Assembly: GCF_018257575.1 (NCBI RefSeq)
Contig: NZ_JAERJP010000001.1
Coordinates: forward strand, 248,001-312,000
Reading direction: 5' to 3'
DNA length: 64,000 nt
DNA from: Tatumella sp. JGM91
Lineage (GTDB): Bacteria; Pseudomonadota; Gammaproteobacteria; Enterobacterales; Enterobacteriaceae
Shown here in pieces: positions 63,132 through 64,000 of the stretch. Below the pieces are notes generated by a model. The model saw only the letters and a list, made by a program, of their open reading frames with translations. It was not told where the DNA came from and ran no database searches. The stretch's first letter is position 1; each line of letters opens with the position of its first letter. The translations under genes were made by a program, and so were the position numbers.

Positions 63132-64000
63132 ATGTCATTAATCAGTATACACAATGCCTGGCTGTCATTCAGTGACGCGCCATTACTGGATAACACCGAA
63201 CTGCACATTGAAGAGAATGAGCGGGTATGTCTGGTCGGACGTAACGGGGCCGGTAAGTCGACATTGATGAAAATCATTAACCAGGAAATTGCCCTGGACG
63301 ATGGTCGCATTGTCTATGAGCAGGACCTGGTCGTTGCCCGGCTGCAGCAGGATCCGCCACGAAATATCACCGGCTCGGTGTATGACTTTGTCGCCGAAGG
63401 GGTCGCGGAACAGGCAAAATACCTGAAGGAATACCATGCGATTTCGCATCAGGTCATGCAGGATCCGAGTGACAAGAATCTTAACGAAATGGCGAGATTA
63501 CAGACATTACTGGATCATCATAACCTGTGGCAGCTGGAAAGCCGTATTAATGACGTGCTGGAAAAGATTGGTCTGGATGCGGAAACTGAACTCTCTTCTC
63601 TGTCGGGCGGATGGTTACGTAAGGCGGCACTGGGGCGTGCACTGGTCAGTAACCCGAAAGTACTGCTACTTGATGAACCGACCAACCACCTGGATATTGA
63701 AACCATTGACTGGCTGGAAACATTCCTCAAGACCTTTACCGGCAGTATTATTTTCATTTCCCATGACCGTTCGTTTATTCGCAATATGGCAACGCGTATT
63801 GTTGACCTGGATCGCGGGAAACTGGTGTCATGGCCGGGTGACTATGACAATTTTGTGCTGGGTAAAGAAGAAGCTCTGCGGGTAGAAGAACAGCAAAACG
63901 CGGAGTTTGACCGTAAGCTGGCCCAGGAAGAAGTCTGGATCCGCCAGGGGATTAAGGCTCGCCGTACCCGTAATGAAGGCCGTGTCCGCGCTCTGAAAGC
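63132..64000 (+). CDS. uup: Uup, ABC-F ATPase (partial, N-terminal part)
   Basis: The first 289 codons of an ABC-F protein that in E. coli acts on ribosomes and on Holliday-junction-like DNA and suppresses transposon precise excision. ATG at 63132 gives MSLISIHNAWLSFSDAPLLD. The first ATPase domain is complete: Walker A GRNGAGKST with Lys42, signature LSGGWLRKA, Walker B VLLLDEPTNHLD, and the switch histidine in FISHDRS. The inter-domain linker (KEEALRVEEQQNAEFDRKLA) begins before the right edge. The second ATPase and the C-terminal DNA-binding coiled coil lie outside the window. The frame stays open to the edge. Confidence 0.95.
   Translation, partial: MSLISIHNAWLSFSDAPLLDNTELHIEENERVCLVGRNGAGKSTLMKIINQEIALDDGRIVYEQDLVVARLQQDPPRNITGSVYDFVAEGVAEQAKYLKEYHAISHQVMQDPSDKNLNEMARLQTLLDHHNLWQLESRINDVLEKIGLDAETELSSLSGGWLRKAALGRALVSNPKVLLLDEPTNHLDIETIDWLETFLKTFTGSIIFISHDRSFIRNMATRIVDLDRGKLVSWPGDYDNFVLGKEEALRVEEQQNAEFDRKLAQEEVWIRQGIKARRTRNEGRVRALK

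Overview
This is a contiguous piece of an enterobacterial chromosome (Enterobacterales), around 50 % G+C by eye. Gene order and protein sequence follow the Escherichia coli 20-21 minute region closely: cydC-cydD-trxB-lrp-ftsK-lolA-rarA-serS ... ycaD-pflA-pflB-focA-ycaO-serC-aroA-cmk-rpsA-ihfB-comEC(ycaI)-msbA-lpxK-ycaR-kdsB-ycbJ-elyC-cmoM-mukF-mukE-mukB-ldtD-mepK-gloC-aspC-ompF-asnS-pncB-pepN-pyrD-zapC-ycbX-rlmL-uup. The species cannot be named from sequence alone. Lrp, IhfB, RpsA and AsnS are near-identical to E. coli as I remember it, but dmsABC, ycaL and ycaQ are missing from their E. coli places, which points to a relative outside Escherichia. No tRNA or rRNA gene, insertion sequence, prophage or CRISPR array was seen. 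cydC is cut by the left edge and uup by the right edge.

Region 1 (1-11.5 kb): cytochrome bd assembly transporter CydDC, thioredoxin reductase, the global regulator Lrp with a long structured leader, the division/DNA translocase FtsK, the lipoprotein chaperone LolA, the replication-repair ATPase RarA and seryl-tRNA synthetase.

Region 2 (11.5-17.2 kb) is the only clear accessory island. It begins with about 600 bases of AT-rich DNA. A four-gene archaic (Csu-type, spore-coat-U-domain) chaperone-usher pilus operon follows: pilin, chaperone, usher and two-domain tip adhesin. Last comes a separate small secreted protein that looks like a shrunken spore-coat-U domain. The island sits where E. coli carries dmsABC.

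Region 3 (17.3-25 kb): the YcaD transporter, then the anaerobic formate group (focA, pflB, pflA, all on the minus strand) and ycaO. Region 4 (25-33 kb): serine and chorismate biosynthesis (serC-aroA), CMP kinase, ribosomal protein S1, IHF beta and the ComEC-family DNA-uptake channel. Region 5 (33-39 kb): the lipid A/Kdo group msbA-lpxK-ycaR-kdsB, then ycbJ, elyC and cmoM. Region 6 (39.5-46 kb): the complete mukFEB condensin operon behind cmoM.

Region 7 (46-64 kb): LD-transpeptidase LdtD next to the endopeptidase MepK, glyoxalase GloC, aspartate aminotransferase, an OmpF-type porin with recognisable OmpR-box-like DNA, asparaginyl-tRNA synthetase, a divergent pncB/pepN pair around a near-consensus CRP site, pyrD, the Z-ring factor ZapC, the MOSC/ferredoxin protein YcbX, the bifunctional 23S rRNA methyltransferase RlmL and the start of the ABC-F protein Uup.

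Most of the window is core genome. The most interesting leads are the pilus island with its small orphan protein and unusual promoter, and the two long RNA hairpins, one with a mutually exclusive alternative pairing, in the lrp leader.
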